DNA of 8,193 nt, taken from a bacterium (lineage in GTDB: Bacteria > SZUA-79 > Acidulodesulfobacterales > Acidulodesulfobacteraceae). The notes beneath the pieces were generated by a model. It worked only from the letters and a program-made list of their open reading frames with translations. It made no database searches and was not told where the DNA came from. The first letter of the stretch is position 1, and each line of letters opens with the position of its first letter. The translations under genes and the position numbers were made by a program. Positions 1 through 5,302 of the stretch are shown piece after piece. The stretch lies in the NCBI GenBank assembly GCA_021800805.1, contig JAJYYR010000030.1, positions 1-8,193 of the forward strand, read 5' to 3'.

Positions 1-487
1 TAGCAAGTTTGATGAATTTAGCTTTATATCTTGCGTAAAGTTTTTGCTCTTTAATCTTTAAAATTCTGTCAAAAGCGTTTTTAACGTAAGTTCCCGTCCA
101 CGGAGATTTAACATAAACGAGAAAATCCGCATTCTCAGGCGTTCCCGATATAATCCTGTATGCAAAGCTTAAATTTTTTGTGAGTATCACAAGATCGCTT
201 TGCTCGCCGTATTTCTTTATTACCGGCTTTATTATTACCTCTTTTCCGTAAACCCTCGCCCTGAACGCCGACGCGTTGCCCAAGAATACCTTTAAAGCTT
301 TTTCCGGCAGGACTATCGTTGACATATAACCCGGCGCCGTGAATATTGTGTGGACTTCTTTATGAAAGGCAAAGGTCTTGCCTACCCTGCCGGCATAAAC
401 ATATTTTATGCCCTTTGCGCTTGATACCTGTGCATAGCCGGCTAAACTTAAAATAAAAATTACCGCGATGATTAATTGCTTCTTCAT
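1..487 (-). CDS. VirB9/TrbG/TraK-like conjugal transfer protein (partial, C-terminus beyond window)
   Basis: This is an envelope component of a type IV secretion channel. VirB9-family proteins form the outer-membrane core complex with VirB7 and VirB10. The 162 visible residues begin with a Sec signal peptide (KK, then a hydrophobic stretch at about residues 4-17, with an AXA-type site near 17-19 or 22-24), so export to the periplasm is expected. Residues 44-110 resemble the VirB9 N-terminal beta domain: a 'T-APGY-STI-LP' segment (50-61), then 'IIKPV' (85-89) and 'SDLVILTKNLSFAYRI' (97-112), matching the family pattern of a K-P strand followed by TNL-hhhT-..-Y. The start is the ATG at 487, which overlaps the stop of the upstream VirB8-like gene in an ATGA junction, a sign of translational coupling. 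F-type TraK is the main alternative name. The C-terminal domain, which would decide between them, lies outside the window. Confidence 0.72.
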   Translation of the reverse strand, partial: MKKQLIIAVIFILSLAGYAQVSSAKGIKYVYAGRVGKTFAFHKEVHTIFTAPGYMSTIVLPEKALKVFLGNASAFRARVYGKEVIIKPVIKKYGEQSDLVILTKNLSFAYRIISGTPENADFLVYVKSPWTGTYVKNAFDRILKIKEQKLYARYKAKFIKLA

Positions 488-1128
488 TTCCCCTCCGTTA
501 ATTTGTTAAGAATTATTTGACTGTAATTTGCTACCGCAAGCCCGTATGGTCTTGCCGCCGTTCTTTTAACCTTTTTTAAAACTAAATTCCCCTTGAAAGT
601 TTCGATTTTTTCCTTTTTACTGCCGTAATACTTCCTGATAATGTTTCCAAAGACCTTTAGATAAACGTAATTGCCTTCGACCTTAGTAATTTTAAGTTTT
701 TTGATTTTCAGCCCTGAATGGACTTGCTCTTTTTCGATTCCCTGGACCATATTGTCTTTTTCGATATCCGCAATGTTGCTTTTTTCAAAATTTCCGGACA
801 TCATTCTTAAAGCCCTGTCTAACTGATTTGTAATGCCGTAGGAGTTGTAAGCGAGATACCGCCTTAAAAACAATTTTGAAAAAGTATTGATTTCAAGAGG
901 CGTTACCCTATCGTTATATACGAGGTTTTTAATTACCTGTATTTGCCCTTTCACATTCTCCCTTATGACCACCGGCGGCTTGATATACGCCTTAAAAGCC
1001 AAAATAAAAGACAAGCCTAAAAGGAATAAAGTAAAAAGATTTGTTATTTTAAGAAAGTTATTCTGGTCTTTAATAAAGCCTTTTACGTCGCTGTGCTTTA
1101 CTTCTTTTACTTCTTTAGCCGTCTTCAT
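484..1128 (-). CDS. VirB8/TraE-like inner-membrane T4SS assembly protein
   Basis: This 214-residue protein has the layout of the VirB8/TraE family: a short charged cytoplasmic tail (1-27), one transmembrane helix (about 28-47) and a periplasmic domain. VirB8-type proteins are bitopic inner-membrane proteins that nucleate the translocation channel. The periplasmic part has a helix-rich half (77-135) followed by beta-strand-like segments (140-188, including 'NYVYLKVFGNIIRKY' at 153-167), as expected for the NTF2-like VirB8 fold. The frame stays open upstream to 1308, but ATG 1128 is preferred. It sits 5 bases after a GGGGG run and its ATG shares one base with the pilin stop (TAATG), while the extension would overlap most of the pilin gene. 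The 3' end overlaps the VirB9-like gene by 4 bases. Assignment rests on topology, size and gene order more than on strong sequence motifs. Confidence 0.7.
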   Translation of the reverse strand: MKTAKEVKEVKHSDVKGFIKDQNNFLKITNLFTLFLLGLSFILAFKAYIKPPVVIRENVKGQIQVIKNLVYNDRVTPLEINTFSKLFLRRYLAYNSYGITNQLDRALRMMSGNFEKSNIADIEKDNMVQGIEKEQVHSGLKIKKLKITKVEGNYVYLKVFGNIIRKYYGSKKEKIETFKGNLVLKKVKRTAARPYGLAVANYSQIILNKLTEGK

Positions 1129-1475
1129 TACGCCCCCGTCCAGCTTGAAATTAATGCCCATAATGCTTCGCCTAATAAAATTATAAGCCCGCCTACCATA
1201 ACCCTCATACCCCAAACGTGCGCTTTTTCGTTTCCGATGAAATGCGCCACCGCCACGCCGGCAAGTCCCATTAAAAACATTCCCGGACCGAAAACCATTT
1301 TTATCCATGTTTCGGCCGATGAAAATGAACTGCCTATTGCCGCAGAGTTTCCGTTAGTGAGCTGCGCCGAAGCGACGATCGGTTTTAAGATAACCGCAAG
1401 AGAGCTGATAACCCCGATTAAATAAATTTGTGCGTTAAAGATTAATTCCTTGATTTTTTCTTTTTTTACTTTCAT
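1128..1475 (-). CDS. VirB2/TrbC-like conjugative pilin
   Basis: This 115-residue protein looks like a conjugative pilin precursor. It has a basic N-terminus with many Lys, a long hydrophobic signal segment (about 12-36), a likely signal-peptidase site after 'VASA' (34-37), a short polar loop (38-57), and two hydrophobic helices (about 60-80 and 90-110) separated by a small charged loop (GNEKAH, 81-86). That is the VirB2/TrbC topology, in which the mature pilin is a two-helix hairpin stored in the inner membrane and polymerised into the pilus. Gly and Ala are frequent in the helices, as is usual for the family. A strong AAGGAGG ribosome site lies about 5 bases before the ATG, and the ATG overlaps the stop of the XRE gene (ATGA). 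The VirB8-like gene follows with a 1-base overlap. In F-type and P-type operons a VirB3/TraL gene would often come next, but none is present here. Confidence 0.78.
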   Translation of the reverse strand: MKVKKEKIKELIFNAQIYLIGVISSLAVILKPIVASAQLTNGNSAAIGSSFSSAETWIKMVFGPGMFLMGLAGVAVAHFIGNEKAHVWGMRVMVGGLIILLGEALWALISSWTGA

Positions 1476-1687
1476 AATTCCTCCTTACCGTTAATGTTAA
1501 TAAAATCATTTATGGTTAATTGATTATTCGTTGCTTCCAATATTTTTTTTAGCAACCTCAATGAAGGAGTCCTTTTAAACGATGTAATGTAATTCACGTA
1601 AGATATGCTAACTCCTATAAGCCCCGCAAATTCCTTCGTTGAGATATTATTCTTTTTTAGCCATTTCTTTAATGGATGTATTTTCAT
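1472..1687 (-). CDS. Cro/XRE-family transcriptional regulator, probable repressor of the pilin operon
   Basis: This small 71-residue protein is almost entirely a Cro/C1-type helix-turn-helix. The HTH covers about residues 15-42: 'STKEFAGLIGVSISYVNYI' (16-34) carries the A-x-x-x-G turn (A21, G25), and 'TPSLRLLKKILEAT' (40-53) is the usual following helix. It is the first gene of the XRE-pilin-VirB8-VirB9 operon, so a role as regulator of that operon is likely. The frame is open up to 1738, but the ATG at 1687 fits the protein family and lies just downstream of a -10-like TATAAT. The longer starts at 1708 and 1738 would place coding sequence across the promoter. No Shine-Dalgarno sequence precedes 1687, suggesting a leaderless or near-leaderless mRNA. 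The stop overlaps the pilin start by 4 bases. Confidence 0.82.
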   Translation of the reverse strand: MKIHPLKKWLKKNNISTKEFAGLIGVSISYVNYITSFKRTPSLRLLKKILEATNNQLTINDFININGKEEL

Positions 1688-1694
1688 AATATTT

Positions 1695-1725
1695 ATTATA
1701 TACAACATCTCGTTGTAATAGTCAA
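1695..1725 (-). promoter_or_regulatory. Putative sigma70-type promoter of the XRE-pilin-VirB8-VirB9 operon
   Basis: On the minus strand TTGACT (1725-1720) resembles a -35 box. It is followed by TATATA (1702-1697, 17-base spacer) or TATAAT (1700-1695, 19-base spacer). Transcription would start around 1690-1686, essentially at the ATG at 1687. The location between a terminator and the first gene of an operon supports it. It is a pattern match only. Confidence 0.6.
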
Positions 1726-1739
1726 GACAAAAATACAAC
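1701..1739 (-). promoter_or_regulatory. Putative XRE operator: three TACAAC/GTTGTA half-sites around the promoter
   Basis: A perfect inverted repeat with 6-bp arms, TACAAC (1701-1706) and GTTGTA (1712-1717), separated by 5 bases, lies between the -35 and -10 boxes. A third half-site, TACAAC, lies at 1734-1739, just upstream of the -35. This is the arrangement expected for a small Cro-like dimer that represses its own promoter. That the neighbouring XRE protein binds here is inference. Confidence 0.5.
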
Positions 1740-1852
1740 TATTCAATAAGTCAATTGTTTTGGCGAACTATATAATTAATTAGCTAATTTCAAGATTTTT
1801 TTAGAAAGGATATTTGTAAAGTAAAAAACGGATTATTTAATCTTTTCGGCAT
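1740..1852. other. AT-rich intergenic spacer with a short palindrome
   Basis: I see no coding sequence between the terminator and the XRE promoter. The only structure noted is a perfect 12-bp palindrome, AATTAGCTAATT, at 1778-1789, about 90 bp upstream of the expected XRE transcription start. It could be a distal regulator site or chance in AT-rich DNA. Confidence 0.4.
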
Positions 1853-1888
1853 AAAAAAAGCCTGACACTCTAAAAGAATATCAGGCTT
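1853..1888 (-). terminator. Rho-independent terminator after the TM2 gene
   Basis: Read on the minus strand, AAGCCTGA (1888-1881) pairs with TCAGGCTT (1865-1858) as an 8-bp stem with a 15-base loop, followed directly by a run of seven T (1859-1853, sharing the last stem bases). It lies about 45 bp beyond the stop of the TM2-domain gene. It therefore separates the 3791-1933 gene run from the XRE/pilin operon. Confidence 0.8.
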
Positions 1889-1932
1889 CGGCTAACTTTT
1901 TGATGAAGAATTATTTCAATATTTTTTTAGCT

Positions 1933-2256
1933 TCATTTTCCGTATTTGGCCGCAAATGCTTCATCCGACATAGTAAGATATATTATGCCTTCAATAAAGC
2001 CGACGAGTTCCGGTATGGCCGTCCAGCAAAAAATTAAATAAACAATGCCCCAGCCAATTTGTCCCAGATAAAACTTATGTATGCCGAGACCTCCAAGAAA
2101 AATACCAAATAATCCGGCCGCAATTTTGCTTTTTCCGCCGGTTCGGACTACTTCCTGCCTTACTCCGCATTTTGGACAAATTTCGGCTTTTGCGTTAATT
2201 TTTTCTCCACAGTCCTTACAAAATTTAGTTGCATTGCCCGTTAATTGGTCTTCCAT
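1933..2256 (-). CDS. Zinc-ribbon plus TM2-domain membrane protein
   Basis: This 107-residue protein has two recognisable parts. Residues 13-30 form a zinc ribbon with C13-x2-C16 and C27-x2-C30, the last two in 'CPKCG'. Residues 43-95 form a TM2 domain: a Gly-rich first helix ('AAGLFGIFLGGLGIHKFYLG', 46-65) with the conserved G-x-H-x-F-Y-L-G turn, and a second helix (about 68-95). TM2 proteins are small two-helix inner-membrane proteins of unsettled function. The start ATG at 2256 follows a strong GGAGGGG ribosome site. The gene is 31 bp downstream of the EexN-like gene, with no terminator between, so it probably shares that transcript. It is the last gene before a rho-independent terminator. 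A role in transfer or exclusion is suggested only by position. Confidence 0.85.
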   Translation of the reverse strand: MEDQLTGNATKFCKDCGEKINAKAEICPKCGVRQEVVRTGGKSKIAAGLFGIFLGGLGIHKFYLGQIGWGIVYLIFCWTAIPELVGFIEGIIYLTMSDEAFAAKYGK

Positions 2257-2287
2257 AACCCCTCCAAAATAATTGATTATATTTATT

Positions 2288-2590
2288 TTACCACCCAGCA
2301 GCTAAGCTCTTGCCGAGGCTTTGATTTGTGAGGCTGTCTGCTGCCGAATTTGCATTTTGACAGTCTTTGCCTAAATTAGATGATATAAATTTCTTTAACT
2401 GTCCAGGGCTTTGTATTTTAGGATGAATTTTATTACATTCTTTTATCATCGCCGTCATTTGTTTTTGATGTTTTGAATAATATTTAGCCGAATGCAAAGG
2501 CACGCTGTTATATTTATTTGCGCACCCATAAAGGCTTAATCCTAAAACTCCGACCGTTAATACTAAAACCGCCAACTTAATCTTTTTCAT
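2288..2590 (-). CDS. EexN-like entry-exclusion lipoprotein
   Basis: This 100-residue predicted lipoprotein has N-terminal Lys residues, a hydrophobic segment at 5-20 and a lipobox L20-Y21-G22-C23. Tyr at -2 is slightly off consensus. The mature part carries the EexN-type pattern: 'YYSKHQKQMTAMIKECN' (37-53) resembles the V-x-(W/Y)-Y-x-x-H-x-x-x-x-x-x-x-x-x-x-C segment, and 'DCQNANSAADS' (76-86) matches the C-x-N-A-x-x-A segment. EexN/Eex lipoproteins of conjugative plasmids block redundant transfer into cells that already carry the plasmid, probably by acting on the incoming T4SS. Here there are extra residues between the two Cys regions (C52, C77) compared with the short plasmid Eex proteins I recall. 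The start follows a GGAGGAG site and overlaps the stop of the upstream gene (ATGA). The family call rests on these short motifs and the conjugation context. Confidence 0.68.
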   Translation of the reverse strand: MKKIKLAVLVLTVGVLGLSLYGCANKYNSVPLHSAKYYSKHQKQMTAMIKECNKIHPKIQSPGQLKKFISSNLGKDCQNANSAADSLTNQSLGKSLAAGW

Positions 2591-3318
2591 TTCTCCTCCT
2601 CTTTTATTTTTTTAAATTGTCCGTGCGGAAATATAATCATATCCATATTTTCCATAAAATATTTCAAATCGATATAGTTTATTTTTTGTTTTGTTTCGTC
2701 CAATATGATTCTTTCGTCTAAATTATTACCGGCTGCATATTCATCGTTACTCTCTATTTTAAACTTCAAGGACTGCGGAGTAGGCGATAAATATATAAGC
2801 TGTTCAATCTCTTTTGTATTTTGCAATTCGCTTAATTTCTTTGCATATCTTATCATAGATTTATTTTCTATTTCAATCTCAAAACCTATTTTACCGAAAA
2901 GTAAAATATCCGGTATCAGTTTCCATTCAGGATAAATTTTTTTCATATTTAAATCTATTTCATAATCGTATTTTCTTATATTCATCATAGCTCCAATCTC
3001 CGCAATTATTAAGCTGTGATTTACGTTAAACGGCAGTCTTTGCTCCGTTATATTTCTTTTCCTGTATTCTTTTTCCGAATCGATTTTAGCTAATATTTTA
3101 TATCCTTCAGTTCCTAATAAATATAAAGTTTCTCTATTTTTAATCTTTAAGACCTTTATATAATTAAATTCCGCTAACTTTTTAAGCCTGATATATAATG
3201 TGTGTGATTTTTTTGAATATAATATATCGACTGCCTTTAAATTGCAGTATCTATGTTTATATAGAAATTTAAAGAAATTAATATCTTTTTCGTTTAAATC
3301 TACACGCTCTTTTCCCAT
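2587..3318 (-). CDS. Replication-relaxation-like protein: winged-helix N-terminus plus nuclease-like C-terminal domain
   Basis: This 243-residue protein resembles the replication-relaxation (Replic_Relax) family found on plasmids and integrative elements. Numbering from the GTG at 3324, residues 8-72 form a winged helix ('NEKDINFFKFLYKHRY' start, 'LYIRLKKLAEFNYIKVLKIKNR', then 'LYLLGTEGYKIL'). Residues 101-104 are the family's N-H-S-L, and P138-D139 followed by E149-x-E151-x-E153-N-K155 resembles the core of PD-(D/E)xK-type domains. Biochemical function of the family is poorly settled; DNA binding in plasmid replication or mobilisation is the usual suggestion. ATG 3318 is chosen because GGAG sits 5 bases before it. 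The alternative GTG at 3324 overlaps the upstream stop (GTGA) but has no spaced ribosome site. The gene overlaps the EexN-like start by 4 bases. Confidence 0.66.
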   Translation of the reverse strand: MGKERVDLNEKDINFFKFLYKHRYCNLKAVDILYSKKSHTLYIRLKKLAEFNYIKVLKIKNRETLYLLGTEGYKILAKIDSEKEYRKRNITEQRLPFNVNHSLIIAEIGAMMNIRKYDYEIDLNMKKIYPEWKLIPDILLFGKIGFEIEIENKSMIRYAKKLSELQNTKEIEQLIYLSPTPQSLKFKIESNDEYAAGNNLDERIILDETKQKINYIDLKYFMENMDMIIFPHGQFKKIKEEEK

Positions 3319-3320
3319 AA

Positions 3321-3791
3321 TCACTCCAAATTAAATTTACTCGCCTTCTTTTCGCTATCTTTATCATCTTCCGTTTTCTTTTCAAAATCTTTATCTTTTG
3401 TTTCGTTATTTATTTTCTCCCTATATTTAGCCTCGATACTTATATGCCGTTTTTCTTCCGCTTTAACAATTTTGAATGCTGCATACATAAAGATAATTTC
3501 AAGAAGAATGATATTTTCTATTAAAAAATAAAAACTGAGCATTACTGCGCTATGGTCAATATTTAGATAATTAAAATATCTCCATTCCCCATTTGTTATC
3601 ATCGTTTTGAATAATAAGTATTCCTGCCAAAAATCCTTTCCGTAAAACCAGTTTAAAAATAATATCGGCATTAATATACCGCCCAAAAATGCAACTCCTA
3701 TGGCAATTAACCACATCTTCGACATATAGTTCTGGAAGCTATGTCCCTGCCCTAATCCGCTCGAATTATTATTATTGCTTGTCTGCTGCAT
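3321..3791 (-). CDS. Two-helix membrane protein with charged C-terminal tail, possible partner of the coupling ATPase
   Basis: I do not recognise a family for this 156-residue protein. It has a polar Asn/Gln/Ser-rich N-terminus (1-24), a transmembrane helix (about 27-49), a loop of about 32 residues rich in aromatics (W48, F49, W55, W70, Y72), a second helix (about 82-107), and a highly charged Lys/Glu/Asp tail (108-156). This is the N-terminal topology of VirD4-type coupling proteins: two helices with a short periplasmic loop, then the cytoplasmic side. The ATPase encoded upstream lacks exactly that region. A membrane-anchor role is therefore possible but is inference. ATG 3791 follows an AAGGAGG site. 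It abuts the replication-relaxation-like gene (its TGA falls 2 bases before the next ATG). Confidence 0.72.
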   Translation of the reverse strand: MQQTSNNNNSSGLGQGHSFQNYMSKMWLIAIGVAFLGGILMPILFLNWFYGKDFWQEYLLFKTMITNGEWRYFNYLNIDHSAVMLSFYFLIENIILLEIIFMYAAFKIVKAEEKRHISIEAKYREKINNETKDKDFEKKTEDDKDSEKKASKFNLE

Positions 3792-3852
3792 AAATCCTCC
3801 TTTTATTAATATAATCTTACTTTTAAATAATTAGTCTTTCGCTTTTGCCTTT

Positions 3853-3887
3853 CTCCCCCTTTGCTAAGGGGGCTGGGGGGGGTTAGG
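3853..3887. repeat. REP-like G-rich palindromic unit
   Basis: CCCCCTT (3855-3861) and AAGGGGG (3866-3872) form a hairpin with a 4-base loop, followed by CT and a run of eight G (3875-3882) and TTAGG. The same design, a C-run/G-run hairpin followed by a G-rich tail, recurs at 5583-5612 and 5620-5645. That suggests a dispersed intergenic repeat family. Confidence 0.6.
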
Positions 3888-3889
3888 TG

Positions 3890-3905
3890 CTTTTAAATTT
3901 AAAAG
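3890..3905. repeat. Perfect 16-bp palindrome
   Basis: CTTTTAAATTTAAAAG reads the same on both strands. It lies between the REP-like unit and the large folded repeat, about 100 bp upstream of the two-helix membrane protein gene. Binding-site or boundary function is possible; no protein can be assigned. Confidence 0.5.
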
Positions 3906-3923
3906 ATTTTGACCGCCGCCGTC

Positions 3924-4078
3924 GCAATTTTCAGAAAAGTTATCAACAAAATTAGATAGCGTTTTTTGCTGTCTAATTTTGCGTAGCATTGATTTTTAGG
4001 AAATTTGATAACAGTTTTATCGTTGTCAGATTTCCGTTAAAAAAATCAATGTTGATTACTTTTCGTTATGAAAATTGC
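3924..4078 (+). repeat. Large imperfect inverted repeat folding as a three-way junction
   Basis: An outer stem joins 3924-3947 to 4051-4078: 10 bp, a 1-versus-5-base internal loop, 6 bp, one mismatch, then 6 bp. Inside it are two further hairpins. Hairpin A pairs 3948-3960 with 3968-3980: 12 Watson-Crick pairs plus one T.G wobble, with a 7-base loop. Hairpin B pairs 3988-4013 with 4023-4050: 10 bp, a 1-versus-5-base internal loop, 6 bp, a T.G wobble, 3 bp, a T.G wobble, and 2 bp. All wobble positions are T.G on the plus strand and would be A.C on the minus strand, so plus-strand RNA or plus-strand single-stranded DNA is the better folder. Function is unknown. A single-strand origin, transfer-origin element, antisense RNA or non-autonomous mobile element are all possible. 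Confidence 0.6.
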
Positions 4079-4098
4079 CAGAGCTTTAATGCTCATCT

Positions 4099-4152
4099 TT
4101 AGCCCCAAATGTTGTAAATTCGAGTGTAATAAATGCTTTTTACAACTCTCAT
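4099..4152 (-). CDS. Possible 17-residue micro-ORF behind a strong ribosome site
   Basis: Directly after the coupling ATPase stop (TAA at 4164-4162) there is a strong GGAGGGG sequence, 3 bases before the ATG at 4152. The frame encodes MRVVKSIYYTRIYNIWG and then TAA. A second frame (ATG 4096, 16 residues, ending at 4046) starts 2 bases later. They may be a leader peptide, the surviving 5' end of a gene disrupted by the folded repeat at 3924-4078, or a chance frame. The peptide itself gives no functional hint. Confidence 0.3.
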   Translation of the reverse strand: MRVVKSIYYTRIYNIWG

Positions 4153-4161
4153 TTCCCCTCC

Positions 4162-5298
4162 TTATCTTTCAATCTCCACTCTATTAAATTCAAGCCCTAC
4201 TATTTCAAGCGTTCCGTCTATCATTGTTTTTGCATATGCCTGACCGGGCTTTAATTTGCTAAATGCCTGCGGCTGTATAATATAATCCCGCCTTTCGCTT
4301 TTTGCTATTCCCAAAGTTCCCGCATTGTCCTTGCTTTTCGTATTGTATTCAAATATTTTATTTCCGAAAAGCTTTGATATATCTTCGTTTCTTATACTAT
4401 CCTGCTTCATAAAGTATTTGTTTTGGCTGTTTGATAAAAGAATATCAAGTAATGCGCTGTCAAACCTGTCTGCGTCCGATAAGCTCTGCGTCATCATTAC
4501 CAGCTGCACTTTAAAGCTTCTGATTTCTTTTATAATCTTTGAAAATGCGCTAAACATTAAATCCGCAAACTCATCGATACACAAACAGACTTCGTAATTT
4601 AATTCTTTAGGCTTCCTGAGTCTTAAGTTTTCAATTATCATTCTTCCCATACTGTTTTCTTCCTGAATATTTCTTAAACTTACCCAATTCACCTTTGAAA
4701 AATCGATATTTTCGCCTTCCTCAGTATTGAAGTTTTTAGATAAAGCAAAAGGTTGAAGTTTATCTAAAAAGCCGGATATATAACCGCCGTAATTTTTATC
4801 TTCCACTAAACCGCCCGCTATTAATTTTTCCGCCTCGCTCATTTTACCGGCATGCTCTTTATAAAGTTTTAAAATATTGTCTTTATATAAAGCTATAAAG
4901 ATTTTTTCAAAAGTAGGATTCTCAATATATTTCAAAACAAATCTTAAAGCCTGCGTTGCGAAATTCTGATAAAAACTTTCCGCCGTCGATATTTCCTTCG
5001 GATATAAACTGTTAATTATCAGTTCCGATATTTCTTTTTCGCTTAAACCTTTAAGTAGATTTATGTTAGATTGAAAATCGTAAATGATCGCTTCCGGTCT
5101 TAATTTTTTTGCCGTATCTTTTGCCGCCAATTCCCCTTTACCGTCAATAATAGTTATAATCTTTTTACCTTTCCAAAAATTTAATAATACGCTTTCGGTT
5201 TTACCGGCTCCGGTTTCTCCGAAGACAATCGTATGTCTGTCCGGCAAACCGATTTCAATTTCCTTTCTCGTCTCCAATATCTCACAATTTGCAAACAT
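4162..5298 (-). CDS. VirD4/TraD-type coupling ATPase lacking the N-terminal membrane domain
   Basis: This 378-residue protein is a RecA/FtsK-fold ATPase of the type IV coupling protein class, which brings the relaxase-DNA complex to the secretion channel. Walker A is G27-E-T-G-A-G-K33-T34. 'IDGKGELAAKD' (51-61) matches the D-x-K-G-E-L segment typical of VirD4/TraG/TraD proteins. Walker B is 'VCLCIDEFADL' (237-247) with D242 and E243. 'MTQS' (269-272) supplies the sensor Gln. Family members are usually longer, with two N-terminal membrane helices and an all-alpha domain. Here the motor begins almost at residue 1, so the membrane part is absent and the alpha domain is reduced at best. The start ATG at 5298 follows AAGGTGA and lies 4 bp beyond the stop of the 60-residue gene. 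A two-helix membrane protein encoded downstream could replace the missing anchor. A VirB4-type ATPase is less likely because of the D-x-K-G-E-L segment and the short size. Confidence 0.83.
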   Translation of the reverse strand: MFANCEILETRKEIEIGLPDRHTIVFGETGAGKTESVLLNFWKGKKIITIIDGKGELAAKDTAKKLRPEAIIYDFQSNINLLKGLSEKEISELIINSLYPKEISTAESFYQNFATQALRFVLKYIENPTFEKIFIALYKDNILKLYKEHAGKMSEAEKLIAGGLVEDKNYGGYISGFLDKLQPFALSKNFNTEEGENIDFSKVNWVSLRNIQEENSMGRMIIENLRLRKPKELNYEVCLCIDEFADLMFSAFSKIIKEIRSFKVQLVMMTQSLSDADRFDSALLDILLSNSQNKYFMKQDSIRNEDISKLFGNKIFEYNTKSKDNAGTLGIAKSERRDYIIQPQAFSKLKPGQAYAKTMIDGTLEIVGLEFNRVEIER

Positions 5299-5302
5299 AA
5301 TT

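Larger units (their letters stand above)
3792..4161. other. 370-bp non-coding stretch carrying REP-like and large folded repeats
   Basis: There is no gene of normal size here. From right to left it holds a strong ribosome site with two micro-ORFs just after the coupling ATPase stop, a GTTGTAAA...TTTACAAC inverted repeat (4111-4118 and 4139-4146), a three-way-junction-like inverted repeat (3924-4078), a 16-bp palindrome (3890-3905), a G-rich REP-like hairpin (3853-3887), and the leader of the two-helix membrane protein gene. The density of structure is far above the flanking genes. Confidence 0.7.

Noticed and set aside
484..1308. Longer form of the VirB8-like protein starting at 1308
   Set aside because: The 60 extra residues overlap the pilin gene in another frame, are Arg/Gly-rich and do not resemble the family. 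ATG 1128 has a ribosome site and a TAATG junction.
887..1425. Plus-strand frames over the VirB8-like and pilin genes
   Set aside because: They are shadows of convincing minus-strand genes and have no ribosome sites.
1472..1738. Longer XRE protein starting at 1738 or 1708
   Set aside because: These starts place coding sequence over the promoter and operator, and the extra residues are not part of the helix-turn-helix family.
3948..3980. Rho-independent terminator after the coupling ATPase
   Set aside because: The stem is AT-rich, it is 180 bp beyond the stop, carries an A.C mismatch on the minus strand and is followed by only four T. It is better explained as part of the larger folded repeat.
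3924..4078. Integron attC site or group II intron fragment
   Set aside because: The GTTA in the internal loops recalls attC, but the core boxes do not fit GTTRRRY. No intron domain V pattern or GUGYG start was recognised.
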